From contig JARWKL010000002.1 of NCBI GenBank assembly GCA_029961685.1, positions 18,196,908 through 18,260,907 on the forward strand: a DNA stretch of 64,000 bases, in the 5' to 3' direction. Below the pieces are notes generated by a model. It was given only the letters and a program-made list of their open reading frames with translations, was not told the DNA's origin and made no database searches. The position numbers were made by a program, and so were the translations under genes. The stretch's first letter is position 1, and each line of letters begins with the position of its first letter. Origin of the DNA: Aristolochia californica (taxonomy: Eukaryota; Streptophyta; Magnoliopsida; Piperales; Aristolochiaceae). This document shows positions 47,540 through 59,549 of this stretch, one piece after another.

Positions 47540-50500
47540 GATCACAAAAAAATGAAAATTTGAGAGTTTATGTATGCAAAAAATTGAAAACTTTAACAAA
47601 TGTAAGTGAAGAAATTTTTTTCACGCACAAAAAATGAACACCAATGTTTTGTTATCGATGTTTGAGCAATTCCACTAGTAGCTAATTGCTTGGAATGTGA
47701 TAAGAAAGAGATTTCTAATTGATCCTACCATGATTTAAATATGGATATGTATGCCTAAAACATGTTGAACATGCAAATGACCTAATGATCCCAAAATTTC
47801 AAGGAGTAGAAAAAATTAAATTGTCAAGTTAACGTACGGTGGGATATTCAACCAAGCCAAACAACCCACTTTTTGCGCATTTACAAAAAGTTGACTTAAC
47901 AATCATAGATCATCATAAATGTTTTGATCGATTAATGAAGTGTAACGGCTATAATTTTTGTTAGAAATGACTAATGGTTTGGGAGTCAACACTCAGTAAA
48001 AAATGCCTGATTACAAAACCTAATATATAAAAAACTAAAAGAGTTTACAATCCCTAAAAATTATAGATACTTTTAGGAATTGTCACTCTTTGCATTTGTG
48101 CATTTGCATTTTGGATGTTCAATTTTTTTTCAAATCCAAAATTCAGTTTTCACTCTCTCTTTTTTCTCGTAAACAAAAAGATAAGGCAAATAGATCACAA
48201 CAAAAAGAAAATTCTAGAGTTCATGTATGCAAAAAAATGAAAACCATAATAAATGTAAGTGAAGAAAATTATATCACGCACTAAAAATGAACACCAAAGT
48301 TTTGTTATCCCTATTTGGGAAATTCTACTAGTACAACCCATAATAGCTTGGTGAAATTTTATAAGATAGAGATTTCTAATTGATCCTAACATGTTTTAAA
48401 TACGGATATGCATGTCAGAAACACGTCGAAGATGAAAATGACCTAATGATCTAAAAATTTCGAGTAGAAAAGATTAAATTCTCAAGTTAACGTGCGGTGG
48501 GATATTTACCAGACCCTAACAACCCACTTTTTACCTATTTAAAAAAGATGTCCTAACAATCATAGATCATCATAAAGGTTTTGATCGATTATTGATGTGT
48601 AACAGCTATATGTTTTGCTAGAAATGACTTATGGTTTAGGAGTTAACACTCACTTAAAAATGCCTCGCCCCCCCTTTTCCGATGATTGAAAAACCTAATA
48701 TATAAAATCTAAAAGAGTTTACAATCCTTAAAAATCACATATAATTGTTGGAATTTTCTCTCCCATCATTTGTGCATTTCAATTTTGGATGATCAATTTT
48801 TTTTCAAATCCAAACTAGAGTTTTCACTCTCCCATTTTTCTCATAAACAAAAAGATTAGGCAAATAAATCACAAAAAATTAAAATTTTTAGAGTTTATGT
48901 ATGCCAAAAAATTGAAAACTATAATAAATGTAAGTGAAGAAAAATTTGCACGCATTAAACATGAACACCCAAGTATTTGTTGTCCATATTTGGGAAATTC
49001 CACTAGCACAATACATAATAGCTTGGAATTTTATAAGAAAGAGATTGCTAATTGATCCTAACATTTTTTAAATATGGATATGCATGCTTGAAACATGTTG
49101 AAGATTCAAATGACCTAATGACCAAAACATTTTAAAGAGTAGAAAAGATAAAATTCTCATGTTAACGTGCAATGGGATATTCACCCAAGACATAGATCTA
49201 ACAATCATGGATCATGGTAAAGGTTTTGATTGATTAATGATGCATAATGGCTATAATTTTTGTTAGAAATGACTTACGGTTTGGGAGTCAACACTCAATT
49301 AAAAATGCCTCGCCCCCCCTTTTTCGATGATTGCAAAACCAAATATATAAAAAACTAAAAGAGTTTACATTCCCTAAAAAATACAGATTCTTTTCAGAAT
49401 TATCTCTCTCTGCATTTGTACATTCGCATTTTGTATGTTCAATTTTTTTTCAAATACAAACTTGAGTTTTTACTCTCCCTTTCTTCTCATAAACAAAAAG
49501 ATAAGGCAAATAGATCACAACAAAATGAAAATTTTAGAGTATATGTACGCCAAAAATTGAAAACTATAATAAATGTAAGTGAAGAAAATTTTTTGACGCA
49601 CTAAAAATTAACACCAAAGTATTGTTATCCATGTTTGGAAATACCACTAGTACAACCAGCTAATAGCTTGGAATTTGATAAGAAAGAGAATTCTAATTGA
49701 TCCTAACATGTTTTAAATATGGATATGCATGCCTAAAACATGTTGAAGATGCAAATCACCTAATGATCCAAAAATTTCAAGGAGTAGAAAAAATTAAATT
49801 CTCAAGTTAACGTCCGGTGGGATATTCAACCGAGCCAAACAACCCACTTTTTGCGTATTTACAAAAAGCTGAACTAACAATCATAGATCATCATAAATGT
49901 TTTGATCGATTAATGATGCGTAATGGGTATAATTTTTGTTAGAAATGACTTAAGGTTAGGGAGTCAACACTCAGTTAAAAAGCCTCGCCCCCCCTTTTTC
50001 GTGCAAAACCTAATATAGAAAAAACTAAAAGAGTTTACATTCCCTAAAATTGGAGATACTTTTTGGAATTATCTTTGTCGGCATTTGTGCATTTGTATTT
50101 TGGATGTTCAATTTTTTTTCAAATCCAAACTTTAGTTTTATCTCTCCCTTTTTTCTCGTAAACAAAAAGAAGGCAAATTGATCACAACAAAATGAAAATT
50201 TTAGAGTTTACGTATGCAAAAAATTGAAAACAATAATAAATGTAAGAGAAGAAAATTATTTCATGCACTAAAAATGAACACCAAAGTTTTATTATCCTTG
50301 TTTGGAAAATTCCACACGGACAACCCCAAATAGCTTGGTGGAATTTTATAAGAAAGAGATTTCTAATTGATCCTAACATGTTTTAAATGTGGATATGCAT
50401 GCTTGAAACATGTTGAAGATGCAAATGACCTAATGATCCAAAATTTTCAAGGAGTAGAAAAAATTAAATTCTCAAGTTAATGTGCGGTGGGATATTTACC

Positions 50501-51507
50501 AGAGCCAAACAACCAACTTTTTGCCTATTTACAAAATGCTGACGTAACAATCATAGATCAACGTAAAGGTTTTGATCAATTAATTTTGTGTAACGGCAAT
50601 AAATTTTGTTAGAAATGACTTATGGTTTGGGAGTCAACACTTAGTCAAAAAAGGCTCCCCCCCCTTTCTAATGATTGCAAAACCTAATATATAAAAAAAC
50701 TAAAAGAGTTTACAATCCTTAAAAATCTCAGATACTTTTTGGAACTATCTCTCTCTGAATTTTTGCATTTCCATTTTGGATGTTCAATTTTTTTTTCAAA
50801 TCAAAACTTGAGTTTTCACTCTCCCATTTTTCTCGTAAAAAAAAAGATAAGTCAAATAGATCACAACAAAATGAAAATTTTAGATTTTATGTATGCAAAA
50901 AATTGAAAACTATAATAAATTTAAGTGAAGAAATATTTTTTGAGCAATAAAAATGAACACCAAAGTTTTTGTTATAGCATGGAATTTTATAAGAAAAATA
51001 TTTCTAATTGCTCGTAACATGTTTTAAATATGGATATGGATGCCTGAAACATGTTGAAGATGCAAATGACCTAATGATTCAAAATTTTAAAGGTGTAGAA
51101 AAAATTAAATTCTAAAGTTAACGTGGGGTGGGATATTTACCAAAGCCAAACAACCCACTTTTTGCCTATTTACAAAAATCTGACATAAAAATCATAGATC
51201 AACGTAATGGTTTTGATCGATTAATTATGTGTAACGGCTATAACGTTTTTTAGATTTGACTTATGGTTTGGGAGTCAACACTCAGTCAAAAATGCATCGC
51301 ACACCCTTTTCCGATGATTGCAAAACCTAATATATAAAATAACTAAAAGATTTTAAAATCCTTAAAAATCTAAGATACTTTTTGGAATTATCTCTCTCTA
51401 AATTTGTGCTTTTCCATTTTGGATGTTCAATTTTTTTTTCAAATCGAAACTTTAGTTTTCACTCTCCCATTTTTCTCGTAAACAAAAAGATAAGGCAAAT
51501 AGATCAC
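47540..51507 (+). repeat. Long-form satellite array
   Basis: Begins in mid-unit ('gatcacaaaaaaatg'), continuing the unit cut at 43371. Anchors are near 47977, 48636, 49278, 49955, 50625 and 51266. Near 48006 a unit lacks the C-tract block ('atgcct|gattacaaaacc'), and near 49183-49196 a unit has lost about 50 bp ('tcaccca|agacatagatc'). The array ends at 'aatagatcaca', where the retroelement composite starts. Confidence 0.94.
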
Positions 51508-51959
51508 AGGATCTTCATCTTGACTAGGACAAACCTCTTGAAACTTCCAAGCTAGATCTTAAGCCACTTCCTCCCACGTTGAAGTATGCATTCTTGGGGC
51601 CCATGAACTCATTGCCAGTCATTATTGCCTCTGATTTAAGTACTGAGCAGGAGGAACAATTGGCTGAAGTTTTACAAGCACCCAGAGAGGCATTGGGTTG
51701 GACTCTTGATGCCTTAAAAAGGATTAGCCCCTCGATATGCATGCATTGTATTCATTTGGAGGAGGGTACTAAAGCCTCATGTGAGATGCAACGTAGGTTA
51801 AATCGCCATATGTAGGAGGTTGTGAGAGAAGAAGTCATCAGGTTGCTTGTGTCAGGCATCATTTACCCTATTTCTGATAGCACCTGGGTGAGTCTAATTC
51901 AAGTTGTCCCTAAGAAAGGAGGGATAGCGATAATGAAAAATGAGAGTGGTGAATTGATT

Positions 51960-52480
51960 CCCGCAAGAACTACCACCAAGTGACGTGTCTGCATTGACTA
52001 TAGAAAACTTAATTATGCCACTAGGAAGGATCACTTCCCACTACCTTTCATTGATCAGATGCTAGAGCGATTGGCCGGCCACAGTTTTTATTGCTTTTTA
52101 GATGGATACTCCGGTTACAATGAAATTCCCATTGCTCCAGAAGACCAGGAAAAGACCACATTCACTTGTCCGTTTGGCACCTTTGCTTACAGACGCATGC
52201 CTTTTGGTTTATGCAATGCGCCCGACACTTTCCAACGGTGCGTGATGAGTATCTTTTCTGACAAGATTGGTGACTTTTTAGAGTTCTTTATGGATGACTT
52301 TTCTGTGTTTGGCTCTAGCTTTGAGACATGTCTGTACAATCTTTCACTTGTATTGTCCCGTTGCATTAAGTCCAATTTAGTCTTGAATTGGGAGAAATAC
52401 CACTTCATGGTAAAAGAAGGAATTGTTTTAGGACATGTAGTGTCTATGCGGGGTGTAGAAGTGGACAAAGCCAAGGTTGA
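51960..52480 (+). other. Reverse transcriptase domain core (Athila-like)
   Basis: The best kept part of pol, one frame from 52059 to 52595 with one stop just before it. It holds fingers and palm motifs 'RVCIDYRKLN', 'FLDGYSGYNEIPIAPEDQ', 'RRMPFGLCNAPDTFQRC', 'FMDDFSVFG' and 'LGHVVSMRGVEVDKAKV'. This segment would be the marker for phylogenetic placement. Confidence 0.95.
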
Positions 52481-53151
52481 CCTAAATGCCAATCCGCCAC
52501 CGCCTACTTCTGTGAAGGGGTGCGTTCTTTCCTTGGCCATGTTGGGTTCTATAGGTGCTTCATTAAGGACTTTAGCAAAATTTCTCGTCATTTGACGAAT
52601 TTGCTTGCTCAAGATGTTGCTTTTTGCCTTTGATGATGCCTGTATTCATGCTTTTGAGACACTGAAGAAATGTTTGTCCACTACACCCATTGTCCAACCC
52701 CTACTTTGTCTTTGCCTTTTGAGTTGATGTGTGATGCCTCTGATTATGTATTGGGGGCTGTTTTGGGGCAAAAGATGGATAAAATTCCCTGTGTCATTCA
52801 GTATGTTAGCCGCACTCTTCATGATGCTCAATTGAATTACACTACCACTGAGAAGGAGTTGCTAGCTGTTGTGTTTGCCTTGAAAAAATTCAGATCATAT
52901 CTGTTAGGGTCAAAGGTTATAGTGTTCACTCATCATTCTGCTTTGAAGTACTTATTATCCATCAAGGACACTAAACCTCGCTTGATTAGATGGATCTTGC
53001 AATTGCAAGAATTTGACGTTGAGATTCGATATAAGAAGGGTTGTGAGAATGTTGTTGCTGATCATCTATCTAGGATCTGTGTAGCACCTTAGGAAGGATC
53101 CCTTCCTTTAAATGATTCCTTCCCTGATGAACACTTCTCCAAGTATCCCAG

Positions 53152-53935
53152 TTGCCTTGGTTTGCTGACATAGTCAACTATCTTGTAACTTGTAAGATTC
53201 CTGATTATTGGAGTAAACAAGATCGGTTGAAATTCTTTTCCCAAGTCAAATATTTTTTTTGGGATGACCCTTATTTGTTCAAGGTGTGTCCTGACCAAGT
53301 CATTAAGCGTTGTGTACCTGCGCAAGACTTTGCCAACATTCTTGAATTTTGTCATTCTCACGCACTTGGTGTACATTTTGGTGCTAGAAAGACCGCAGCT
53401 AAAGTCTTGCAATGTGGTTTCTATTGGCCTTCATTATTTAGAGATGCCCATGAGTTTTGTCGTGTGTGTGATAGATGCCAACGGGCTGGTTGTTTGTCTA
53501 GGAAGAACATGATGCCTCTTAACCCCATTCTTATTGTTGAATTGTTTGATGTGTGGGGTATTGACTTCATGGGTCCTTTTCCTGTCTCATTCGGCTATCA
53601 ATACATCCTTGTTGCTGTTGAATATGTCTCTAGATGGATTGAAGCTATTGCATGTAAGACAAATGATCACAAAGTGGTGGTAAAGTTTTTAAAGAAAAAA
53701 TCGTTAATCGGTTCGATACCCCGAGAGCGATCATCAGTGATGGGGGATCTCATTTTTGTCATAGAGCATTTGAGACCTTGTTGAAGAAATACTCCATCAC
53801 TCATCGGGTGTCCACTCCATACCACCCGCAAACTTGTGGTCAAGTGGAAATCTCTAATAGGGAGATCAAACGGATTTTGGAGAAGTCGGTTCGCATTGAT
53901 AGGAAATATTGGTCCACTCAATTGGACGATGCTTT
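53152..53935 (+). other. Integrase domain (Athila-like)
   Basis: Zinc-binding HHCC part ('CHSHALGVHFG...CRVCDRCQRAG') and catalytic core ('WGIDFMGPFP', 'SDGGSHF', '[19 protein letters not shown]'). All three acidic residues are present, with 35 residues between the second D and E, but a one-base frameshift near 53695 separates the first D from the other two. Confidence 0.93.
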
Positions 53936-54455
53936 ATAGGCCTATCGAACCGCTTATAAGACTCCTATTGGGATGTCTCCATTTCGCCTAGTGTTCGGCA
54001 AAGCATTTCATCTACCTGTTAAGCTTGAGCATAGAGCTTATTGGGCCATTAAGGCTTTGAATTTTGATTTGACTCAAGTGGGTGAGGAGAGGAAATTGTA
54101 ATTAAATGAGTTGGAGGAGATACGTCATGATGCTTATGAGAATGCCAAACTGTATAAGGAGCGAACAAAGCTTTTACATGATAAATCTATTTTTCGTAAG
54201 TCTTTTACTGTTGGGCAAAATGTTTTACTTTATAACTCATGATTGCATTTGTTTCCAGGGAAGCTGAGATCCAGGTGGTCAGGTCCATATTAGGATACAC
54301 AGGTGTTTCCTCATGGCACTATTGATATCCGCAATCACGGAGATGGGATGGTCTTTAAAGTTAACGGTCAGAGGCTCAAACCGTATCTTGGGAATGTCCC
54401 CACACCAGAGGACGTGATGGTGATTTTCTTGGAGGAACCTGTCCATTCATCTTGA

Positions 54456-55178
54456 CTGTGTCAAAGTCTGGCTTACGACTATAAACTTAGCACATTGTGG
54501 GCAATCCCCATGTTTCTATCCCTTTGTACATTACAATTTTTATTTTTGGTTTATTCATTCTTATTTGGATAACCTTTGGTGTACTCTGGTCTTGATTGAT
54601 TGGAGGTCCCTCGGCGATGTCGGCCCCATCGTGGACTCAGGGTACTCTCTTGTCGACTGAGAGCATAAATGGTTTTGGTAGTCGATGACCAGACTTTTGG
54701 TCCCTAGTTTGAGTGGTCTGTACTCAAACAACTATTCTGGGATTGACCAGTTCAATCTTGATGTATTGAATGAAAACCTTATGGTGAGTAACTCAAGGAC
54801 TTGTGTTCAACGCGTGATTCCTGCTGCCTTCAGTGGCCAGTCACATGGAGATTTCTTCAAAGTGTGCTGTGGGATAGCGGTTTCATCTACGGATTACCTA
54901 CGGGTACGGATGATATGAGTAAACCTTCTTCGAGGGAGACTATGTATCATTCCTGGGGGTCTTTATTGACTCTTCAGTATTATTGTTGATGACCAAACAC
55001 ATATGGACCCACCTATGGATTTAGGAGCCTTGAGCGAGCTTAACCCTTACTTTGCTGGAGTATAACCAGCTAAGTTGTGAGTCAACTGGAGTATAATCAG
55101 ATATTTTAATGATTATTAGTTGATTTTTTAGGTGTTTTAACTTTTCCCCATTGAGGACAATGTCAGGTTTAGGTTTGG

Positions 55179-55225
<47 letters not shown>

Positions 55226-56382
55226 ATTGTTCTTTTATGTCTTAGAAATGATTTTATTTTTGTTTGTGTTTTTCAAATTACTCCTCTGAGTATGTGGTTT
55301 TCAAATTACTCCTCTAAGTATGTGGTTAACTTTAGTAGAGTTAAAGTAAGTTGCTCAAATGTGGTTCTTAGTATGTGGAAAAAACTGTGTAGAATATACA
55401 TATTAGAAATCTGATATCATTTGTTGTGATCCATGAGAATTCAGTGGGATAACTTATTATTGCATTAGACTTGGAACTTATTTGCAAAAGAAAACATGTG
55501 AATCTAACATCGATCTATGTTAGTCTGAATAGTCTTGTATGCCTATTTGATCTTATTCTTTTTTATATCTCAGTGAAATTCTTTGTTGTAATGTATGAAT
55601 GCAAACTGAAATGCTCTTGCTTGCAAAAGACAGATAACCTCATAAACAGCCTGGGCAAACGCAAGGACATGCACCAGAACAGTTTGTTACTTAAAAAATA
55701 AGTGCATGTGCAATGAGGATGAATACAAAATGGTGGTACTACCAAAAGAATTCAGTGAAAAACAATTATTATGCTGGTAATAGCGAAAAATGGGTTTAAA
55801 TCTGGAAGCAATGAGTTTCCTTAACGTTGATGATGAATTGTAAGTTGAAAGAAGTTGTAGGTCAAGATTGAAATATGTATACTTCTTTTGTGAGATTGTT
55901 ATACAACAGGCTTACTCTATGATTTTCTTTTAATTGTGATGTGACCAAGATTTTATTGTTGTCTGTTGCCTCTTTGTTCTATTGAAGTAATTGTTTATGG
56001 GTCACATTGGTTTAGGTGGAGTACCCGTGAGTGTATTTGGATTGATTATGTGTTATATTTTACACAGGTTTTCAAATTGACCAGGGTTTCAAATGATTTT
56101 AAGACATTTTACGATACTAAGTGTTAGTCATATGCTAATGACGAGTAGATTTTTTTCAGTTTTCTTTTTATATTGTTGATTTAGATGAATTTTGTGGGTA
56201 AATTCCATGCAAACCCTAACGAGACACAACTCGTCCACTACCGTAAAGTAGGGGTTTAATGGCTTGTTGCATACGCTAAATGCAATCGTGTTCCCTACGA
56301 AAGTGACATTTTGTTTTCTTAGCCTTAATTTTGGTTATGTTGTTGTTTTGCTAGGGACTAACAAAGATTTAGGTTTGGGGGT
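54456..56382 (+). mobile_element. Non-coding 3' region of the Athila-like element
   Basis: 1.9 kb between pol and the 3' LTR, where complete Athila elements often carry an envelope-like gene. Only short frames (60-87 codons) are seen, and none looks like an envelope or transmembrane protein. Near 55151-55181 'gaggacaatgtcaggttt...ggtttgggg', a phrase common upstream of Athila/Tat 3' ends, is followed by 43 G. A second 'ttaggtttggggg' (56370-56382) is the polypurine tract next to the LTR. The rest (55225-56365) is AT-rich with no recognisable gene. Confidence 0.75.
55182..55224 (+). repeat. G homopolymer, 43 bases
   Basis: Uninterrupted G-run directly after 'ggtttgggga'. It is probably slippage growth of a polypurine tract. 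The exact length may be a sequencing estimate. Confidence 0.9.
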
Positions 56383-57732
56383 GTGATAGATGCAAGATTT
56401 TGACATGAGAGTTGGTTAATTATAATAGAATAACCCTTATAATTGTGTTATAGGTGGTTATTTATCGGTTTTCAAATGAAATGTGCATTTATTGAATTTG
56501 GCATTAATCACTGCTTATATTGTATATTCTTCTCTCCTGAATTATATTTTATTACTTTTAGGGTCTATTTCTTCCTGAAATGATTTTTATGGATTCAATT
56601 ATGGAATTTCAGGAGAATTTTGGTGGAGAAGGAGATATTTACAAAAATGCCATTAGTGAAAGAGAGGGATTTTTAGGGCATAATCGATCAATAGAAGAGG
56701 GAGCTCAGGGGGGGGGGGGGGGTGAGGGAAGAAAGGGAGAGGCCGCCGACCGAAAGAAGGGAGACCCGGGAGGATTTCCAGCCATCGTTCATCGCGCCAC
56801 CGTTGTCCACCGCCGTCCGGCAACCGAGAACATACCCGAGGAGAGCTCAAGAGAGTCTCCATTGCGGCGAGTTTGACACTATCATTTTCAGCTCTCCAGG
56901 CCGAGAGGTGACCCAAGAGGGCTCCTCGGGTGCCGATTCCGCATTCCGACCATCCTCCGATGTCGATTACCGATTTCCGACCACTTCCCGAGCCTAGTCT
57001 AACTCCGACGGAGGCTGGAGAGAGCCGTGTCAGAGGATTTCGCTTCCATCTCGTCTTCCACCGTACCACCTCCACTTACGCCGATTTCAATTCCGCTTCG
57101 CCGACGTCGCCTCCACTTCCGACTGCTCACTCCTGCAACCCGAAGCCTTTAATTTCTGGAAATTGCAGCAACCGTGAGAACAGAATTGCTGCCTGAGCGA
57201 GAGGAAGAAGAAGGGGAGTAATCCATCATTTTTTAATTTAATTAGTTTCCTATAGTTTGAACTTAGGTTTGAATGTTTATTAAATTTGATTTGAGAATTA
57301 ATGTTTATCGAATATTTTTTTTCTGAATTTTTTGAGTAATTTGCTAGTTAGAGCAAGATTATAATTTAGGTTGGATTCTGGTATTATAATCTGATCTTTT
57401 TCTTTAACTCTAGGCGCCCGAGAGGGGCTAGACGCAAGGATTGAGAATTTGGATTCGTGGTTACGTGGCACTCGAGAGAGGCACGAATCCTGGTAAAATC
57501 CAGAGTTGATGTTTCCTGTTGTGTAAGTAGTTAATTAGATCATTTCTTGATAATTTAGGATATAATCAGTGTTTAGTTCAGATTAATTCATCATATTTGG
57601 TTAGGCTAGTTGACTGAATAATACACAAAATTCAGTCCTCCCTATGGATATGACCCTCGCTTCCCGCTAGATTACAGGAATGATTCGTACGCTTGCGAGG
57701 TATAAAAGCCGATGTAATTAAATTTCACATCA
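56383..57732 (+). repeat. 3' LTR of the Athila-like element (~1350 bp)
   Basis: Starts 'tgtgatagatgc' after the purine tract and ends 'aatttcacatca'. 'cacatca' before 'agttttt' is the usual Athila LTR end. It contains a 15-G run (56708-56722), a GC-rich block (56740-57190) whose overlapping ORFs on both strands I take as chance, and a TATA-like 'tataaaa' at 57701-57707. No 5' LTR is present in the window, so no divergence can be estimated. The flanking 'agttt' cannot be matched because the left end of the element is lost. Confidence 0.82.
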
Positions 57733-57852
57733 AGTTTTTACCAAGAGACCCTCTGCTTCGTCCTGCCTGACTTGCATCTCTTACCTGAACCTTTCAAACC
57801 ACTCTTCCTAGCCTGATGTCTCTCCCATATTTCCCCACTCTGATACCAAATG
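57733..57852 (-). mobile_element. Gypsy family B leader start and primer-binding site
   Basis: Read on the minus strand: LTR end 'ccataaca', two bases 'ca', 't', then 'ttggtatcagag' (57838-57849), a tRNA-Met primer-binding site, and about 100 bp of leader before the Athila-like LTR cuts it at 57732. The Athila-like element therefore inserted into, or recombined with, a family B element. Confidence 0.8.
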
Positions 57853-58338
57853 TGTTATGGTTTCTGACCATGGACCGAGTAATCCGATGGAATTATACAT
57901 CTGCATCCAGCTCAGGTTCAACACCAGGGTGCTATTGACGTCTTGGCCTGCCTATGTTTCTGAATTCAGGATGAATGCGAGAGAGAAGGGGAAAAGAAGA
58001 GTGATCGAAAATGGATGAAGGGGGTAGATTATAACCCGGTTATGATGGACACCATAACCTACGGCTCTGACGGAGTCCGCAACCTAGGTTCATCGGAGGA
58101 GAACCTTAACCGTATTCTGTTTTCAAATTCGATATACCCATTTTCATTTTTGCTGCTCCTCTTAAGCTGTTCGCTGAGGACCAAAATAGTTTTACAAAAG
58201 TGCCATTATGGCTTACACGCTCAATGAGCTGAAATAATTCAAACATAAGTTCTTAGTAATTTCTGAAATAAACCAAACATAAGTTCTAATTAATTGAGTG
58301 ATCTGCGTTGCCCTTCCACCGCGTCACCTTTGGATGAC
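57853..58338 (-). repeat. Gypsy family B LTR, minus strand
   Basis: Diverged homologue of 19401-19989. Shared blocks on the minus strand are 'gaatgagtcatccaaagg', 'gcgtgtaagcc', 'gttgaacctgagctggatgc' and 'ggtcagaaaccataaca'. Pol codons lie on its upstream side and a PBS lies on its downstream side, so it is flanked by internal sequence at both ends. Confidence 0.82.
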
Positions 58339-58368
58339 TCATTCGGCTATCGAGTCCATAACAGCATC
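58339..58368 (-). pseudogene. Last codons of gypsy family B pol
   Basis: Ten codons ending 'DSIAE' and a stop, matching 19371-19400. They are joined directly to family A gag sequence at about 58368, so this is a recombination or deletion junction and not a native arrangement. Confidence 0.78.
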
Positions 58369-59549
58369 TCACCATTATCTACTCCGAACTCCTCAACTCT
58401 AAGGGAGCGTCCTCCAATGGTGGCATGTCATCTATATTAGTTCGTCTTCGGAATCAATTTCACCATTTTCCTGGATCTTTATAACTTGCTGGTTTGGACA
58501 TTGGCTAGCTATGTGTCCTCTCTCTTGACATTTGAAACATTTAATCTCACTAGAATGAGTCGAAATTGGGGCTGACTTACCTTGATAATCCATGGTAGTG
58601 GTGTCTATGTTGGGCTCGTGGTTGGCCATGAAGGTGGATGAAGTTTCTTCTTTATTTGGGTAGGTTGACCTCCAAGGTGTTGTACTTGAATTCTGTAGAG
58701 CCGGTCTTGGCCGTATACCACCCCTCTTAAGTTGTCTCTCAACTTTGATTACCATATGCTCCAAATCAGCCAATTCCACATAATGGTGTATCTCGATTTT
58801 TTTTGCAATCTCTCGGTTTAATGCATTCAAAAATCTGGCCATTGTTGCCTCCCAATCCTCCTCCACATTGGCTCTAATCATAGCGATCTCCATCTCTTGA
58901 TAATAATAATAAAGGCTTCGATTACCTTGATAGAGACCTTGCAGTTTGAGGTATAGATCCCAATAGTAATGACTTGGCACATATCGTCGTGTCGTCACTT
59001 TCTTCATCTTATCCAATTTCAATAGAACGTTCTCCATTTTGTCTCCTATTGATGCACAACTGGTCCCACCACACAATAGCATAATCAGTCAATTCAATTG
59101 TGGCAAGTTTTACCTTCTTGTATTCAGAGTAGTCGTGACAATCGAAAACCAACTCCATCTTCTTTTCCCACTCAAGGTATGCTTTAGGATCACTTCTTCC
59201 TTGAAACGTAGGAATTTTCATCTTCATTCTTCCCAAGTTGTTATCTACCTAGTTCCTAGCTTCTCGATTTCGGTCATATCTCCTATGGCCTAGCCATTTG
59301 CATCCTATCATACTCCTCGAAATCGTCAAGTTCGCCCATATCCTCAACTTCCCTTTTGTACAACTTGTTCCTCCTTGGGATATTCGGAACAAATGATATT
59401 TGTACCCGTTGTGCTCCCTTTTCTGCCCTATCCAAACTCCCATGTATTTCTTTTAACTCCTCCCTCATCATCCATCTCATCTCCCCCATTAATGCTTGCA
59501 ATTGCAGATTCGGAACACAGGATGATGGAATCTCTTGATCATGTGACAT
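58369..59549 (-). pseudogene. gag: Gypsy family A gag, minus-strand copy, broken
   Basis: Homologue of the gag at 45069-46250. The start 'MSHDQE' is at 59549. The N-terminal coiled-coil-like part ('MRWMMREELKEIHGSLDRAE') is open here, unlike in the plus-strand copy. After a stop and frameshift near 59283 it continues as 'PTFQGRSDPKAYLEWEKKME' (59236-59009), shifts frame again near 59040, and runs 59082-58432 through the gag core. It has an intact zinc knuckle 'CFKCQERGHIASQC' (CX2CX4HX4C), which binds RNA. A further frame break at about 58432 precedes the acidic linker, which stops at the junction with family B. No protease remains. Gag identity is certain and it is non-functional. Confidence 0.92.

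Larger units (their letters stand above)
51508..54455 (+). pseudogene. pol: Athila-like gypsy pol: RT, RNase H, integrase (decayed, 5'-truncated)
   Basis: The element begins in the linker before RT ('LPPTLKYAFLGP'), so gag and protease are lost. RT: 'CIDYRKLNYATRKDHFPLP', 'QEKTTFTCPFGTFAYRRMPF' and the catalytic box 'FMDD' at 52287-52298. RNase H (52670-53092): '[14 protein letters not shown]' and '[13 protein letters not shown]' keep their acidic residues, but the third ('TDHAAL' in the family) is 'THHSAL', a loss of the aspartate. Integrase: zinc finger with 'CDRC' (about 53350-53480), then the DD(35)E triad with D at 53563, D at 53739 and E at 53847. Defects: stops at 51813, about 51981, about 53937 and 54099, and frameshifts near 52515, 52610, 52690 and 53695. 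The tail '[12 protein letters not shown]...RWSGPY' is typical of Athila/Tat pol. It is dead but the domain identity is secure. Confidence 0.95.

Noticed and set aside
54685..55414. Envelope-like gene downstream of Athila pol
   Set aside because: The frames are under 90 codons, with a poly-glycine run from the G-tract and no convincing signal or transmembrane arrangement.
56580..57196. Proline/arginine-rich ORFs on both strands at a GC-rich block
   Set aside because: They lie wholly inside the Athila-like LTR, overlap each other in opposite directions and include a G-homopolymer. A GC-rich LTR block explains them.
59039..59293. Plus-strand ORF of 84 codons
   Set aside because: Antisense shadow of the minus-strand gag.
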